DNA of 64,000 bases from Vigna angularis (GCF_016808095.1 NC_068976.1:25948371-26012370); one strand, 5' to 3'; positions 39,552 to 53,980 are shown, numbered from the stretch's first letter. The notes: generated from the letters alone by a model not told the origin. A program made the numbers and translations.

Positions 39552-41653
39552 GCTATTGTTTCTTGTGCTTTTACAATTTTTAACTGCACTTTTTCAATAA
39601 TAGAAAGATGCTATAACACCTTTCGCAACTGGTGCTGTTCCATCGTCATTTGCCGTAAAGTAAGAAGAAGAGACTGTGAACGACTACTGAAGAAAAAGAA
39701 AAGAAAAAAATACAGAAAGAATTTATTTTAGAAAAATTATATTTGGAGTTTATTTTATGTTTTGAAAAGTTTTTTTTAGTGCACATTTCATACAAGAATA
39801 ACTCAAAACTTATTTCAAAAAGTATTGTGTTTGGGAAAGTCTGATTCATGAATCTTATTTCAAAAAGTTTGTTTTGAAAACTCTGTTCAAGAAACTTGTT
39901 TTAAAATACATTTAATGTGTTCTGTGTTCGAAGTCCCACATCGATTAGAGATAAAGGAAATTCATAGTTTATAAATGGGTGCAAACCTCACCTACAAATT
40001 AGTTTTGTGGAGTTGAATTAAGCTTAAAGTCTACTTCTAACATGAAAATTTTGACAACATGTAATCCGAAAATCATTATTAAAGTGAAAATTGATTATTT
40101 GGAAATCTACGAAAAACATTGTGGGGGTAAAGGATGTAAAAGCCTAATGCTACTACACCATTTTTAAAGGATGTAAAAGCTTAATTATTAATGATTTGAT
40201 GTATAATTAGCAACAAAAAGTTAAGGTTAATATACTAAAAATTAACTAATTCAATATTTTTTAAAATTAAAGAAGTAAATTGAATTAAATAAAAATTAAA
40301 GATCTAGTTAATTTTTTTATAAAAATTAAAAGATCAAAAGAATTTTTGTAAAAAATGTAAATAAATATCAAGACTAAAGTATTTATATGGTTTTTTATTA
40401 ATTAAAGCTAAATTAATTAATTTATTAATATAATGATTATTTTTATGAAAAATATGATCTTATAAAAGTGTAAACACCGACAATATCTTCTTCTAATACT
40501 CAAAGAATAAGAAAAATATCGACTAAAAAATAATCACTTTCGAATTAAAGTTTTTAAAAACTTTTTTGAAAACATACTTTAAAACATAATAAACTTGACA
40601 TAAAAAAACGGAAAATTACTCGCATTTTAACCTTCACATTTTTATTTGATTAAAATTTTATAATTGTAACAAAAATTTCAATTTAATTATTATAAGTATA
40701 AATTCAAAATATATTACACAACACACTGTATATGTAGGTAAAGTATAAAGTACCATTGAAAAAGAAGAAAATAAAAATTGTATAAAAGTATACATTAATA
40801 TTAGAAAATATAAATTTAATCTTAAACTTTTTTTAATTTAGAATTATCAATAATTATTCATGTTAAATAAATCATGTAAGTACAACTTTATCTCACAATA
40901 TCTAATTCATCGTATACTAAGCAGATCTTGAACTTTTTTTTCTTCTAAACATTTGATAGTTGCTTTTATAAGAGAATGTTTTCAAATTTGGCCAGAATGT
41001 TGGATAAAAGGTGGAGGATAGCATAGTGAAATAAAGTGCATATATTATACCTAAGTTAAGTTATATTAATTTCAATACTAGTAAATATATCATCATGATC
41101 TAAACCTCAGCTACAACTCAATTATTAATGATAGATAATACGTGATTGTAAGTATTGAAAATTTTAGTTATATTAGATTACAATTTTATAACATTGTGTA
41201 CTTTTAAAAAAAAATAATTTAGTTGTCGTCATTGCTTATGGCTTTTTGTTTTGTATTTCTTATTACAATATATAAATGTCGTTTTAATAGACATGAAATT
41301 ATTCTCTTACTTTATACATACATTTATTATATAAAATAAGAGAACTAATAACTTTCTTTAAATATTTTTTGAATAGATTCTTATAGAGTTTTGATAAGAG
41401 AACACTTAAATGTGCATTTTTCATAATTTCAGGTTTTCCTGAATTCTTCCCCTTTCTAACCTCCTAAGACGCTGAAGCAAAACAGTCAATACAATGGTGT
41501 GATAGTGTTCATCCACTGCTGCTCTTCCTCCACGCCGATTCGCTTCTCCGTCCATCGAACCAAACCGGTTCGGTTTAACCAACCGGTTCGGTGCTCTTCA
41601 CTAGTTGCGCGCGCACACAAGAACCGAAATCCAGCTCGAGAAACGAGTGCATC
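39552..41653. other. AT-rich DNA upstream of ARP5
   Basis: Contains the TRIM-like LTR fragment at 39925-40042 and otherwise AT-rich non-coding DNA. The ARP5 leader probably starts near 41440-41480. I see no convincing TATA box, which is common for housekeeping genes. Confidence 0.5.
39925..40042 (+). repeat. TRIM-type LTR fragment
   Basis: 118 bp, TGTTCGAAGTCCCACATCG to CTTCTAACA, with TTATAAATGGGTGCAAACC in the middle. This matches the small-LTR family with an AAGTCCCACATCG start common in plant TRIM elements. No partner LTR and no target duplication were found. A related pair lies at 53.5-54.0 kb. Confidence 0.65.
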
Positions 41654-44600
41654 ATGCCTTTTATTTCCAGCATTCAGCGTCAAACCGATTTCAACCTCTT
41701 CGATTCCAACACTCCCATTGTCATAGACAATGGCGCCTCTTATTTCCGCATAGGGTATTATAACCCTAACTTTCTGTTTCTCTGGTTTAATTTCCCAATC
41801 GAATTCATCTAACTAGCTAAGACTCGTTCTTTTTTTCGTGAATTTTCAGTTGGGCCGGAGAGCCTGAACCTCGTGTTATTTTTCGCAACATTGTGCAAAG
41901 GCCACGCCATAAAGTAACCGGTACTGCTTTATCACCTTTTTCGTTCTTGCATAAGATGACTTGAGTTCTTGCTTTAAATGCTCAGCGGGAGATTTCGCCC
42001 TTTGAGCGGTTTTAGCTGGTTCAGACATAGCTGTTTTTCCGTGGAGGATATCTGTGGTTTCTAAAAATAACTTTTTATTTAGCGGCTTAGAATTAATTTT
42101 GATATTAACGTTTTCCTAGATCAATTTTGCTTTCAATACAATAAAGAGTTTTTTTTTTTTCATGTTTTTGTTTTCATAGGGCATTGGACTAGCGTTTTGG
42201 CTTTAATATTTATTTATGTAATTTTTTGCTTTTGTATTGTGCATTGTTTGCTTGGATAATCTTTAATTTGTCAAAAAAGTTAGGTCCCATATGTGTTTTT
42301 TTTTTCTGCATTATTATCTATATTATATCTAACAAGTTCTGTCCCAACATTGGTTCTTTTTGCTTGCCTACTATTATTTGGTGTGGTGAATACTTGTTAT
42401 TTCACACAGGGGAGACAGTCACCATTGTGGGTGACCATGATCCTGCCTTACTGAAATACTTTGACTGCACTCGCTCTGGGCCACGTTCTGCATTTGACAA
42501 TAATGTTGTGTACCAGTTTGAAACGATGGAATACGTAAATTTTCTCTTGTCTCATGTTTAACTTGTGCGCTTCATTATTTTAGAAAAACCTGTTGAGATA
42601 GCATACTGACATTTTTTTTCACACATAGATTCTTGATTTTGGATTTGATCGGATGGGTGCAACTACTGAGGTATGGAAATAGGTGAAGTAGTGTTTCATT
42701 TTTTTTATGTTCCTTCAAGCTGTTAGTTTTGTCTTTTGTTCCTTGGTGTATTTAGTGTTGTTGATACTACTAAATCCAGTGTGCTAGTTACTGAACATAA
42801 TGAGTTGGTACATAGTAGCTCTTTGGTTTAATAAGTATACGTTCTTCTTTTTCCTGCATTTGGTTAATTTAACTTAATCTTTCTAATTAATGTCTATCTC
42901 TGGAGCAGATTGATCATCCTGTCCTGATCACCGAATGTGTATGCAACCCAGTTCAATCTCGTAGTAAAATGGCAGAACTTCTTTTTGAGACTTACGGAGT
43001 TCCATCAATTGGTACTGATACTTAGCAACCTGCAGACAAAAGAAAAACTTCATATTTAAGTAGCGATTTTCAGCAGAAAACTGATTCGATACAAAATTCT
43101 GAAGTACCCTGTTTTTTTCACATGATTGTTACTGGTTTTTCTCATTAGGGATGTATGTCTGGAATTTTTTGCTAGATGTTGTGTGTAATTTGCTTCCAAA
43201 AGTTAGTTGGGTTTCTGTGTTCTGGCAGCTTTTGGTGTTGACGTGGCATTCAGCTACAAATACAATCAACAACAAGGAGTTTGTGCTAAAGACGGTCTTG
43301 CTTTGTGTCCTGGATTCAACACAACCCATGTGATTCCGGTATTGTTTTTATCTTATTTACCGAATTAAAGGATCTTATATGTCAATGAAATGAGTTTGTC
43401 ATTTCTGTTGCAGAATATTGTAACATTGAAAACCAGTTTTATAGAGGATATGGGATGGAACCTCAAATATGGGAATGGAAGAGGGATCTCCCACTAAGTA
43501 GCACTTCTCTTGTAATCAATTAAATCCAAAGTAATTATATTTATGAATTAAAGGAATCAAATCATTGTAAGAACATCACCATGGAATATGAATCTCCTCT
43601 TAGCTTGGTGTTCATGAGCATGGTTCAAGAATGGGTATGAAACCATTTTCATTCAAGCTTGACTCAGATTCAAAGAACTCAACAAATGAAAGGCACTTTA
43701 AAAGTAAGATGGAGTAAGGAAGGGATGAAGAATCATGCCATTTTAGTAGACTCAAGATAAGTTAAGTGAAGAATCCTGCCACTTGAGTAGATTGAAGATA
43801 AGTGAAGTGAGTCACCACTTAATTCCTAGAAATTGAAGATAGGACTTCAGAAGGGAGAACTCAGACCCTCAAGAAGACTCACAACACAAGTCTCAATTTC
43901 TCAAAGAAATTTCGATTCATTCTAAGTTGTAATCAATGACAAACAGGTGCCTTGGATTGGATAGGCATCGCACTTGCCTATTACAAGATCTAGAATATTC
44001 CTACTCTTCTCATGTGCTACCTTGATGCCTAAAAGTCCTAAAATATTCTCTTAACTGGTGCACTTAGCTTCACATCTTGGATCTTGTTTTCCTTGCTTTG
44101 TTATGCGTTTGGATAAGTTCTAGATCCTCCTTGACTTGGTGCTTTCAGTGCTCTCCTTGACGCACTTATCTTCACTCCTTGGAGCATGCTTTCCACGCCA
44201 TGCTCCTTTGTGGCACACTCCAAACCTAGAGTTCCAAGAGTTTCTTTAGCATTTCTTCCTTGCGTTTGCGATGTGTCCTTGGATAGAGCCTTCAATTGAT
44301 ATTGGTAGATTAAGGTCCAACAAATTATCTATATATTCAACGTACAACACAATTAAAAATCCTATTATACAATTATAATCAAAGTAAAACAACAGGTCCT
44401 AAGCTTTTGGAATCCATGAATAAAGACATTTCTATGAGAACAAAGGTTCTTGGTCATGCTTTGTGTAATTCTTTTAGAACTTTCTCGCTCCTTTTCTTCT
44501 TCCTGATTAGTGCACTCATCAATTTGCCCTTGTAGGGAGAAGAAAAAAAATTATTAAAATTTATAAATAGCATAAAAATATATTCTCAAATTTAATTTCT

Positions 44601-47214
44601 TTCAAATATTGTAATAAATAAGAAATCCACTGGGCATGTGATTGAAAGATTCTGCCTATTGTTGATATTATTTGTTTTGCATATTTCAGTTTGTAGACGG
44701 GGAGCCTGTGTATGAAGGATGCTGTCGTACTAATGTTGGTGGATTCCATGTGACTAATCATTTGAAGCAACTCCTTTCACTTAAATATCCATATCATTTG
44801 TGCGTATCAAATCATTCGGGTTCTGCTACTATCTAAATGAATGTTAAATTTGGGCAATGTTTTAGAATTTATTGAATGATCTATGCAGGACTAGATTTAC
44901 ATGGGAAAAGGTTGAAGACCTGAAGATGGAACATTGTTACATTGCATCAAATTATGCCTCGGAAGCTAGGTTGTTTCAGGTATATGTATGGATTTTTTTT
45001 CCTGTTCGACTAAGTTCCTTTATTGCTTCTAAAACACCTTGAATGATCTTACTAATAGAAAGAACCTGAGCAAGCCGAAGCAAAAAACAGATGTTGGCAA
45101 CTTCCTTGGGTTCCACCGCCTACTGATGAGCCTCCTTCTGAGGAAGAAATCGCAAGAAAGGCAGCAATTAAAGAGAAACAAGGTCAAAGGCTTCGAGAAA
45201 TGGCTGAGGCGAAGAGGTCTTCTAAAATTAATGAACTGGAAAATGAATTGCATGGTTTAGAGTTTCTTTTGCATCAGCTTGAACAAGTGGATGAGAGTGA
45301 GGTTCTATCATTCCTGTCAGAAACTGGCTATGTCAATAGGCAGGAGATAGAGTCTGCACGAAATAAAGTTATGCAATCATTACGGAAAGCTAAAGGTGAA
45401 CCAAAGAATGAACAAGCTGAAGCTGAAAAGGACGATCTTGGCACTAGCGAGAAGTATTCTCTTATAAATATTCCTGATGACATGTTGACTGAAGAACAGG
45501 TCTCTTTTTGCATTAGACTGCTGATCACTTAAATTATAAATAAGCTGAATGGTGTATTCTCATTTTCTGCTTATTTTGGAGAAAGAAGCGTTTTTTTTTT
45601 CTTTTGTTTTATTCAGAGTTTTTTTTTTTTTTTAATTTAGGGAAATAAGGTTTCCCAAACGTGTGCTTACATATTTTTTCCGAGCCACATTTTCTTACAA
45701 TCTTAATATGATTATATTTTTCAAATATCATCTTTGCGTGATGTTCTTTGTGCTGAGTTTAACAAATATTAATTGCATTTTCGATATTGATATTTGACAG
45801 CTCAATGAAAAGAAGAAACAGTTGTCACTCAAATCTATGGCTGATGGGAGGCAGCGATTAAAACAGAAGCGCTATGAAGAGGAATTGGAACGAGAGAGAA
45901 AACAACAGCTGGAGGAGGAGAAACGCCTGTACGTTTGATGGTTTAGTTTCTTTATGAAGTTTAAAAATATACTCTGTGGCTTGATTATGTAAGATTTTCC
46001 CCTCATATTTAACTAAGTAAAATGGGAGAAAACAGGTGATAGAAAAGAACGAGTATTCAATCTAAATTTAGGTCACTATCTTGAATCTGATACAGATTTT
46101 GAAGGACAGTGATAACAGGAGAGATAAGTGGAGAGTTTACTATCCGCATTTACTTAAGCCCAGGATACAACTTTTGTCCATGGCATGATTGTAATCTTGA
46201 CTAGGCTTTTAAATGATTAATATAAACTTTTTTTGTCTGCTTAATGTAGAGAGAACCCGGACCTTTATTTGGAGCAATTGCATGCTAAATACAAAGACCT
46301 TTCAGAAAGAGTTGACCAACAAAAACGACTTAAGACAAACGGAGGCCATTCAAATGCAAATAATCTGTCCGGTGGTATTGGCCGTGGTGAAAGACTGAAT
46401 GCTGCTCAGAGGGAAAGAATGCGTCTCCTGACAACTGCAGCTTTTGACCGTGGTAAGGGTGAAGATACATTTGGTGCTAGAGATGAAGATTGGCAGCTTT
46501 ACAAATTGATGAGCAAAGATTATGGTAACGATGATGATGAAGAACCTGATGAAGATGAAACAGAGCTGGCCCGCATCTCTTCTAGGCTACAGGTTAGATC
46601 ACCTTGTAGGATAAAATCCCATAAAATTAGTTTATGATTGTACAAGTTCACTTGTTTATATGGGTCTCGATTTACAATTCACTAAAGTTTCTACACTGTT
46701 AATTTGATAGGACCTGGATCCAACATTTATACCCAAGCTAGAAGCCGGTACCAGTCAACCTGCTGAGGTGCCACGTATGCGTCCTCTGACCAAAGAAGAT
46801 TTCCAAATTGTTCTTGGGGTCGAAAGATTTAGATGTCCTGAAATACTATTTAATCCAAACTGGATTGGGGTTGATCAGGTAGGATTAGACGAGATGGCTG
46901 GGGTCTCAATAAGGAGGTTACCATACAAGGATGAAACCTTGGAACAGAGGCTGACTAGTTCCATACTTGTTACTGGTGGAAGTTCTCTTTTCCCTGGTAT
47001 AGTTGAACGTCTGGAAGCTGGAATTCGGATGATTAGACCACGTGGCTCACCTATAAAAATAGTAAGAGCATTGGATCCAGTCATGGATGCATGGCGTGGG
47101 GCTGCTACCTTCGCCTCAGACTCACAGTTCCATATGCAAACTTTCAATAGACAGGATTATTATGAAAAGGGTGAAGATTGGCTTCGCAGGTATCAACTGC
47201 GGTATACATTGTAA
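41654..47214 (+). CDS. ARP5: Actin-related protein 5 (INO80 chromatin-remodelling subunit)
   Basis: Twelve coding exons: 41654-41754, 41850-41920, 42410-42534, 42629-42670, 42909-43011, 43229-43338, 44690-44799, 44889-44979, 45059-45499, 45801-45928, 46250-46592 and 46711-47214. All introns are GT-AG and all junctions keep frame, giving 722 aa, close to known plant ARP5. The N-terminus starts [16 protein letters not shown] and has the actin nucleotide motif ([16 protein letters not shown]). [13 protein letters not shown] is the second phosphate-loop region. A large charged coiled-coil insert (about residues 255-520) splits the actin fold, as is typical of ARP5. The C-terminus has [20 protein letters not shown]5 works with Ies6 in the nuclear INO80 complex in nucleosome remodelling and DNA repair. 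Intron 6 is unusually long (1351 bp). Confidence 0.93.
43420..44322. repeat. Probable repeat insertion in ARP5 intron 6 (boundaries uncertain)
   Basis: About 0.9 kb of GC-richer, non-intron-like sequence interrupts the T-rich intron. It starts near TGTAACATTG, and its complement starts TGTTGGACCTTAATC at 44322, a TG..CA form as in a solo LTR. The flanks AATAT and AATTA do not match well, so this is only a suggestion. Confidence 0.35.
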
Positions 47215-48481
<1,267 letters not shown>

Positions 48482-50900
48482 TGTAACATCCCAAAATATA
48501 GTATAAACTATATAGCAGAGTCATCACATAAGATGATAAAATAGAACAGTCATCTACTATGTAATAAAGTGTTAACAGTACAGTTATCTAAAAATAACCA
48601 TAAAATTAAAAACTTTATACAAAGGCCTAAACTGATGCAAAACTATATATAAGATCGATTGGTCTTATACTAAACAGGGGATCCTCTCCTTCCAGTGCTT
48701 GCTCTAGAGAGACATCTTCTCCCTTTGCTCACACCCATCGGATGATTATTGCAAAGGATAAACTGAGCGGATAAACATGACAATACAAAAAAGAAGGGTA
48801 AGCTAGTGGAATTTAATAGTCATGTGAGCATACAATTCAAACAAACAGATAAGATACTCATACACATGTATAAAACATATAAACACATATTGACCGACCG
48901 CTTTAACTTGACCGTACGGACTAGTATGAATATGTAGCTTGAGGTCGTTCATGCGTCCGGGGGTGTAGTAACTGGAATACCCTCAACTGCCGCCCGGGGT
49001 TAATCCGTTATAACTCACCTAAATACCTTTAGGCTAGGACCTCCTACTATTCTCACGACATGACTTACCCATCTTTACTTGAGAATTGGTAATCATTAGA
49101 ATCTCAAGATGAACGTCGTGGATTTCGCTGTCCAAATTCATACTTTACCACTTTGATAATTAACCACTGAGATATTCCTCCTTGGAATTCTCTTTCATAT
49201 CCGCAGTACAAATCTAATATCATACTTTAATATCAACATTATTTCTCATACATAATACGTTTAAACAACTGAAGTAAACACTCAGAGTACAACATAACCA
49301 CAACCCTTTGAAAAACCGAATGCTTCATAGTAAAATCAAACCAAACGGTAAAAACCACCACCACCCCTGAACATGACCGAACAAAAAACACTCATAACAT
49401 GTAAACATGACCGAACGGTCATATAAAGAGCAAGACTCAAACGTGAGCCGAATACAGTATGAGGCCGAACACTAGCTCGACCGAATACTATAGTAAATAA
49501 AATACTCTTAACTTAGACCGAAAACTAATAACTTAGATGGAACACTTATGACTTAGACCGGATGCTCAAGTAGAACTGATCACTAAAGCATGACCGAACG
49601 GTCATTAACAGGTAAGGCCCATAAGAAACCGAACATAGTTAAGACCGAACACCAATACAAACAGAGTACTAGTGTAAGACCGAGAACCTAGACTATACCG
49701 GATACTTTATCTAGACCGAATGTTAGGTCAAGACCGAAAGTTATAACTAGACCGAACGCTATATTAAATCGAATACTAGTACAAGACGTAACACTACTAA
49801 GACTGAACGCTAGTACAAAACTGAGCTCTACTAAGACCAAGCACTACTAAGACCGAACGCTATTACAAAACCGAGCACTACTAAGACCGAACGCTAGTAC
49901 AAAACCGAGCACTACTAAGACCGAACGCTAGGACAAAACCGAGCACTACTAAGACCGAACGGTCATGAACTGGGAAGACTCTAAAGAGACCAAACTTAGT
50001 TAATGACCGAGCACTTGAATATGATCGAGCGGTCAACAGCGCGTGCCCAACTTTTTGCATAAGCAATAACTCAAATTCGATTCTACTGGTTTTAGCACAT
50101 TTTGAATGACTTGGGGACTCTAACAAATCTTAAATAACTCCTCTAAGCTCTCCCAACCGACCAATTTAACATCTGATCCCAAATTCCCATTTCATTACTC
50201 TACTTCCTCACAATTCACTCGGCACAGTAACAAAGAACTTTGCAGTGAAATCAACATGATCACAGAATTTTGACAGTTCATATAGACAATACTGATCACA
50301 CAAAAATTCAATTTCATACACATGCAAAACCATCAAACAACATTCACATACACCATAGACTCATCAATTAAATTAACTAGTTTCCCTTACCTCTTAACTG
50401 AACCGACAACTTCTACCCTTCCAGAAATTTGCTCACACCTCCATAAAATCCTGAACACCTATAACTCACCGATTTGTGAGAAGAGACCAACCAAAGTACC
50501 AAAAATGAAGTTAGAAAGGGGAAGAGAAGGCTGATGAACACATGCAAACAGCAAGGCTTACTTGCTTGTGCCAGAAATTCCAGAAATTTACAAGAATTAA
50601 AGCAACGAAACTTACCAACTCTAAACACTAAATCGATCGGTGGAATGGAAAGCTCTTGACACCATGATTGCTTAGGCACGGTCTGATTGTTAACCAGATG
50701 AAGTGAGATTGAGGAAATCTAGAGAGAAGGAGGAGAAAAGAAGAGAGTAGAAGTTTTTGGAGAGAGAAAGTTGTATTCAAAAAAATGGGACGAAACTTTT
50801 GAAACTTTAATTTATATATCACTTTTATTTTAATATAAACCGTTCGATCTCATCCTTTACCTACACCTGTCTGCTCCAAAGTCAAAATTTCTTTAAACCT
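48482..50900 (-). mobile_element. Long LTR-like repeat, copy 2 (minus orientation)
   Basis: The + strand edge is TGTAACATCCC (48482), i.e. the minus copy ends GGGATGTTACA, like copy 1 (GGGTGTTACA at 22557). On the - strand, going 5' to 3', it has a TATATAAAT promoter-like word (about 50815), a CT-rich leader, AGAGGTAAGGGAAACTAG (about 50400-50383), a degenerate GACCGAACGGTC repeat field, a TAGGAGGTCCTAGCC block (about 49050-49030), a CACTAGCTTACCCTTC block (48810-48795) and a TGCAATAATCATCC block (about 48752-48739). The order matches copy 1. No protein frame is seen. The 5' (right) boundary is not fixed and no target duplication was found. Confidence 0.55.
49376..49975. repeat. Degenerate GACCGAAC-rich repeat field with a ~35-bp tandem core
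   Basis: Tens of AGACCGAA(C/T) words occur at irregular spacing. At 49796-49955 they form regular units of 34-35 bp of the type AGACCGAACGCTAGTACAAA plus ACCGAGCACTACTA. The near-palindrome GACCGAACGGTCAT occurs at about 49401, 49591 and 49954, with related GACCGACCG and GATCGAGCGGTC nearby. Confidence 0.85.
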
Positions 50901-51918
50901 ATCGGCTCGTACAACTTTCATTGTAAAATTAATAAATATTTTGATTGTCATAAATTAAGTTGTCTAATTTAAAATATGTATAATTATAATTTCTTTCTAT
51001 ATATTTAATATTAAAGAATTGAGAATATTTCGTTTTAATATTAAATATTCAATAATATTAGGTTTCTTTTAATACGATTTTTTAGTTTTTTTATAAAAAT
51101 TACTTAATTAATATTAAAACAGTAAAAACATTTGGACATAAATAGAAGTATAATTATTTGATAGAGATAGAAATGAAACAAATTTTATGTCTATTAAATA
51201 TGAATATAGAGATAGAATAAATATTTTGTTTGAGAATTAATATAGAATAATAAAATTCATCCCGTTGCCATCCTTATTGATTACAGATTTGCGGTCGCTC
51301 CTTCGAACATTCGTGCAATTACTAATCAATCGTTAAATGGAGGTGCGCACAGGATTACTGGTGGCTAAACAAAGTTTTGAAACCTTGTAAAGTTGGTAGA
51401 AGTACTATTGCTGAATCAAGGTCTCACATAAAGGCCTAATGACGTTCTGTTCAGTGGTGCATCCTTTTCATATGTTGAAGAACACAGCTTTTTGAGGTCC
51501 TTTGAATTCCGTAGTTGCCTGGGTTTCACATTCCCATTTCTAGCAATGTAGTTACTAAAACAATAGGTCGTATTAGCTTTATTTATAAGCTTGTAGCAGC
51601 TAAGTGCGCTTCGTTACAGTTTAACAAAGCCATATTCCATTTGAAGAAAAAGTTCCTAGTAGAAGCCAGAATAAGAGGTCTACAAAGACAGCTTGAATTG
51701 TCAGGATGAAGTGAAATAAGGTCAGTATTATGCCTTAGAAAATGAGTGATCATCCCTCATTGAATTCACCACCTTCCTTACATATCAGGAATCAATATTC
51801 AGATACTAATAATGACCATCAAAAGCCAGCCAGCAAAATAATGAATTTCACAAACACAACAGTTGTCATCATCAAACGGAAGCAAAACTCTCTTGACATA
51901 CTTAACATCTAATCTAAT
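50901..51918. other. Intergenic, possible gene fragment at 51285-51715
   Basis: AT-rich up to about 51260. The part at 51285-51715 has a more coding-like texture (for example HLKKKFLVEARIRGLQRQLE at about 51640-51700 on +), but it is broken and I do not recognise it. The rest may be downstream flank of the FtsJ gene. Confidence 0.35.
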
Positions 51919-52957
51919 CTATATCTTAGCATCTGGCTTTAAACCCTGACATATCAAATAAATCTCTCTTGACGAAGGCCTTGTAGCTTTAGGTCTCAGC
52001 CATGATGTCTTCTTAAAGAACGGTTTAGAAAGCTGGTTAATTTCTGCAGCGAATAACCATTCAAAGAAATCAACAACACATAAGAAATACAATCAAAGCA
52101 ATCGAATCGAACACTACACTACAACAGAGTTTCGAGTTATCTACATTTTAAGTTTCAGTCCTATCCGTTAGATTTGAAAAGTTTCACTTTCGAATAAACC
52201 AAATTCATCTTTCTCAGATTTTGATACAAATAAGTTGAAGAAATTAGTGTGATCGATTAATACAGTCACCAATTAAGTCTATCAATTAAACTTTAAGGGA
52301 TTAAACTGAAATGTCAAACTTTTTAAACTGAACAAACCAAATTGTAGGGCACATATCAATGACATTATTCAGAGAAGTAAGCAAGGAAGCACCTTTGGCA
52401 TCTTCACTCTCGAGAAGCTTGATAACAAGATGCCCACCAATCTTCAACACTCCTTTACCGTCGTCTGAACAAGAAGGGTCATCGTCAATTGGCTCCAGGT
52501 GAATTTTGTTGCCGAGAGCCAAATCCAAGGCACGCATCCCAAGCTCAAACGACAAGGCCGCGTCTTTGGTAGTGATTCCGGAGATTAAGGGACACATATC
52601 GGAGAGTACCACCGAAAACCCTTTATCCTTGGGAGAAAGGGCTCTGAGCCGGTGGTGAGAGAGGGTGGTGACGTCAGCAGAGATGGTCTGAACCCTAGAA
52701 TCGCAGTGAAGAGGGGGAACCTTGACTTTTTTGGTGTCGACGCCGAGGACGGAGCCTCCGCCGTGGAAGGGTCCCAAGCTCTGACAAGCCACCTGGAGCC
52801 ACCCTCCGGGAGCGCAACCGAGGTCGAGAACGGTGGCGCCACGGTTGATTATGTTGTGTTGCTTCTGAATCTGAAGAAGTTTGAAGGCGGAGCGAGCCAC
52901 GAAGCCTAGCCGTTGAGCCTCCTTGTAGAAAAAATCCGCAGTTCCACCCACAGCCAT
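51919..52957 (-). CDS. FtsJ/RlmE-type rRNA 2'-O-methyltransferase, two exons
   Basis: Exon 1 runs 52957-52393 and exon 2 runs 52043-51919, joined across a 349-bp GT-AG intron, giving 229 aa. SAM-binding motif: VLDLGCAPGGWLQVA (residues 43-57). The catalytic tetrad K-D-K-E of the FtsJ family is visible as K26, D120, K180 and E215; E215 (RPSSREIYLIC) is encoded only by exon 2. Known relatives methylate the ribose of a conserved uridine in the large-subunit rRNA A-loop (RlmE in bacteria, MRM2 in mitochondria). The short form, lacking the long C-terminal extension of Spb1, suggests an organellar enzyme. No clear transit peptide is present, so location is inferred. Reading through the intron would give a 218-residue product without E215. 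Confidence 0.9.
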
Positions 52958-53530
52958 CTCCCCAATGCTTCTAAATTATTCAATTAACTCTTTAAAGTTT
53001 AATTCACATAATTTACTCAATTAAATTACTTTTTGAATAATTAACTTATGTGCAGAGACATTAATCAGAAAAATGGTAATAATATACTCTTCAAAATACT
53101 TTGGTATAAAACATAAATTTTATGTTTAATTAATAATTTGATTTCTATATTTTTACTTTTCGACGGCTTTAATTTTTATATTTTTTTAGTTAATTTAATT
53201 TTTATTTTTTTTTAAATTGATTTAATTAAGTTTTTTGTAAAATAAAATATGTGACATTTTAAATTAAATTAATGTTAATATTACTTAGAATTTAAATTAA
53301 ATTAAATTAAATATGTGACATTTACAAATTTATTACTTAGAATTTTTTTTTATAAGACTCAAATTACAATTTAGACTAGAATGATTAAAAATAAGGTGTT
53401 GTAATGAAATTAGTTAGAAGAGAAATAAGTAATTTTAAAGAAATAAACCTTATAAATAAATTTTTTATTATAAGCAAAATTGATCATTGTTTTAATTTTT
53501 ATAAATTAAGTAATTGAGTATTATAAATAG
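52958..53530. other. 5' flank of the FtsJ gene, AT-rich
   Basis: No gene is seen. It contains the minus-strand promoter by position, without a distinct TATA box that I would defend. Confidence 0.4.
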
Positions 53531-53537
53531 AGATGGA

Positions 53538-53980
53538 TGATATCATAGCTATATATGAAGCATATTCTAGTGAGATTTGTTGTTTCATAAACCTATTATA
53601 CCATCATTATTAGGCGACTATCAGATCATTTAGTAACGTTTAGTCTCACTCTAAATGTATATATTTCAGCATGAGTGTGTTGGAAATATCACATGAACTA
53701 GAGATAAGATGAATTTATAATATATAAGTTGGTGTAAACATCATCTTACAAACTGATTTTGTACTATTGAGTTAGACATAAAATTCACTTCTTAAGATGA
53801 TATCAAAGTTATCTAAAACTTATCTTAATAACATTTGTTATTTGTTGGCCTATTATATAACCGTCTATTAGATCACTCCTTAATATATAGTCTTATATTC
53901 AAGATGTATATTTCTTATAGTGAGAAGGTTTGTTAGAGATCTCACGTCCACTAGAAATAAGTCAAACTTACAACTAATTT
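53538..53980 (+). mobile_element. Decayed TRIM elements in tandem (LTR-internal-LTR)
   Basis: A 120-bp LTR at 53678-53797 (TGTTGGAAATATCACATG.. to CTTCTTAAGA) is followed by a PBS-like TGATATCAAAGTTA (53798-53811) and about 120 bp of internal sequence. A second, truncated LTR then starts TGTTAGAGATCTCACGTCC at 53931. Upstream of the first LTR a second PBS-like TGATATCATAGC (53538) begins another copy of the internal sequence (shared CCTATTATA, TAGATCA/CAGATCA and AGTCTCA/AGTCTTA words). This is the layout of tandemly arranged terminal-repeat retrotransposons in miniature; no protein is encoded. Confidence 0.6.

Noticed and set aside
42226..42561. 111-codon frame on + within ARP5
   Set aside because: It is intron 2 read-through into exon 3; exon 3 starts at the CACACAG acceptor (42410).
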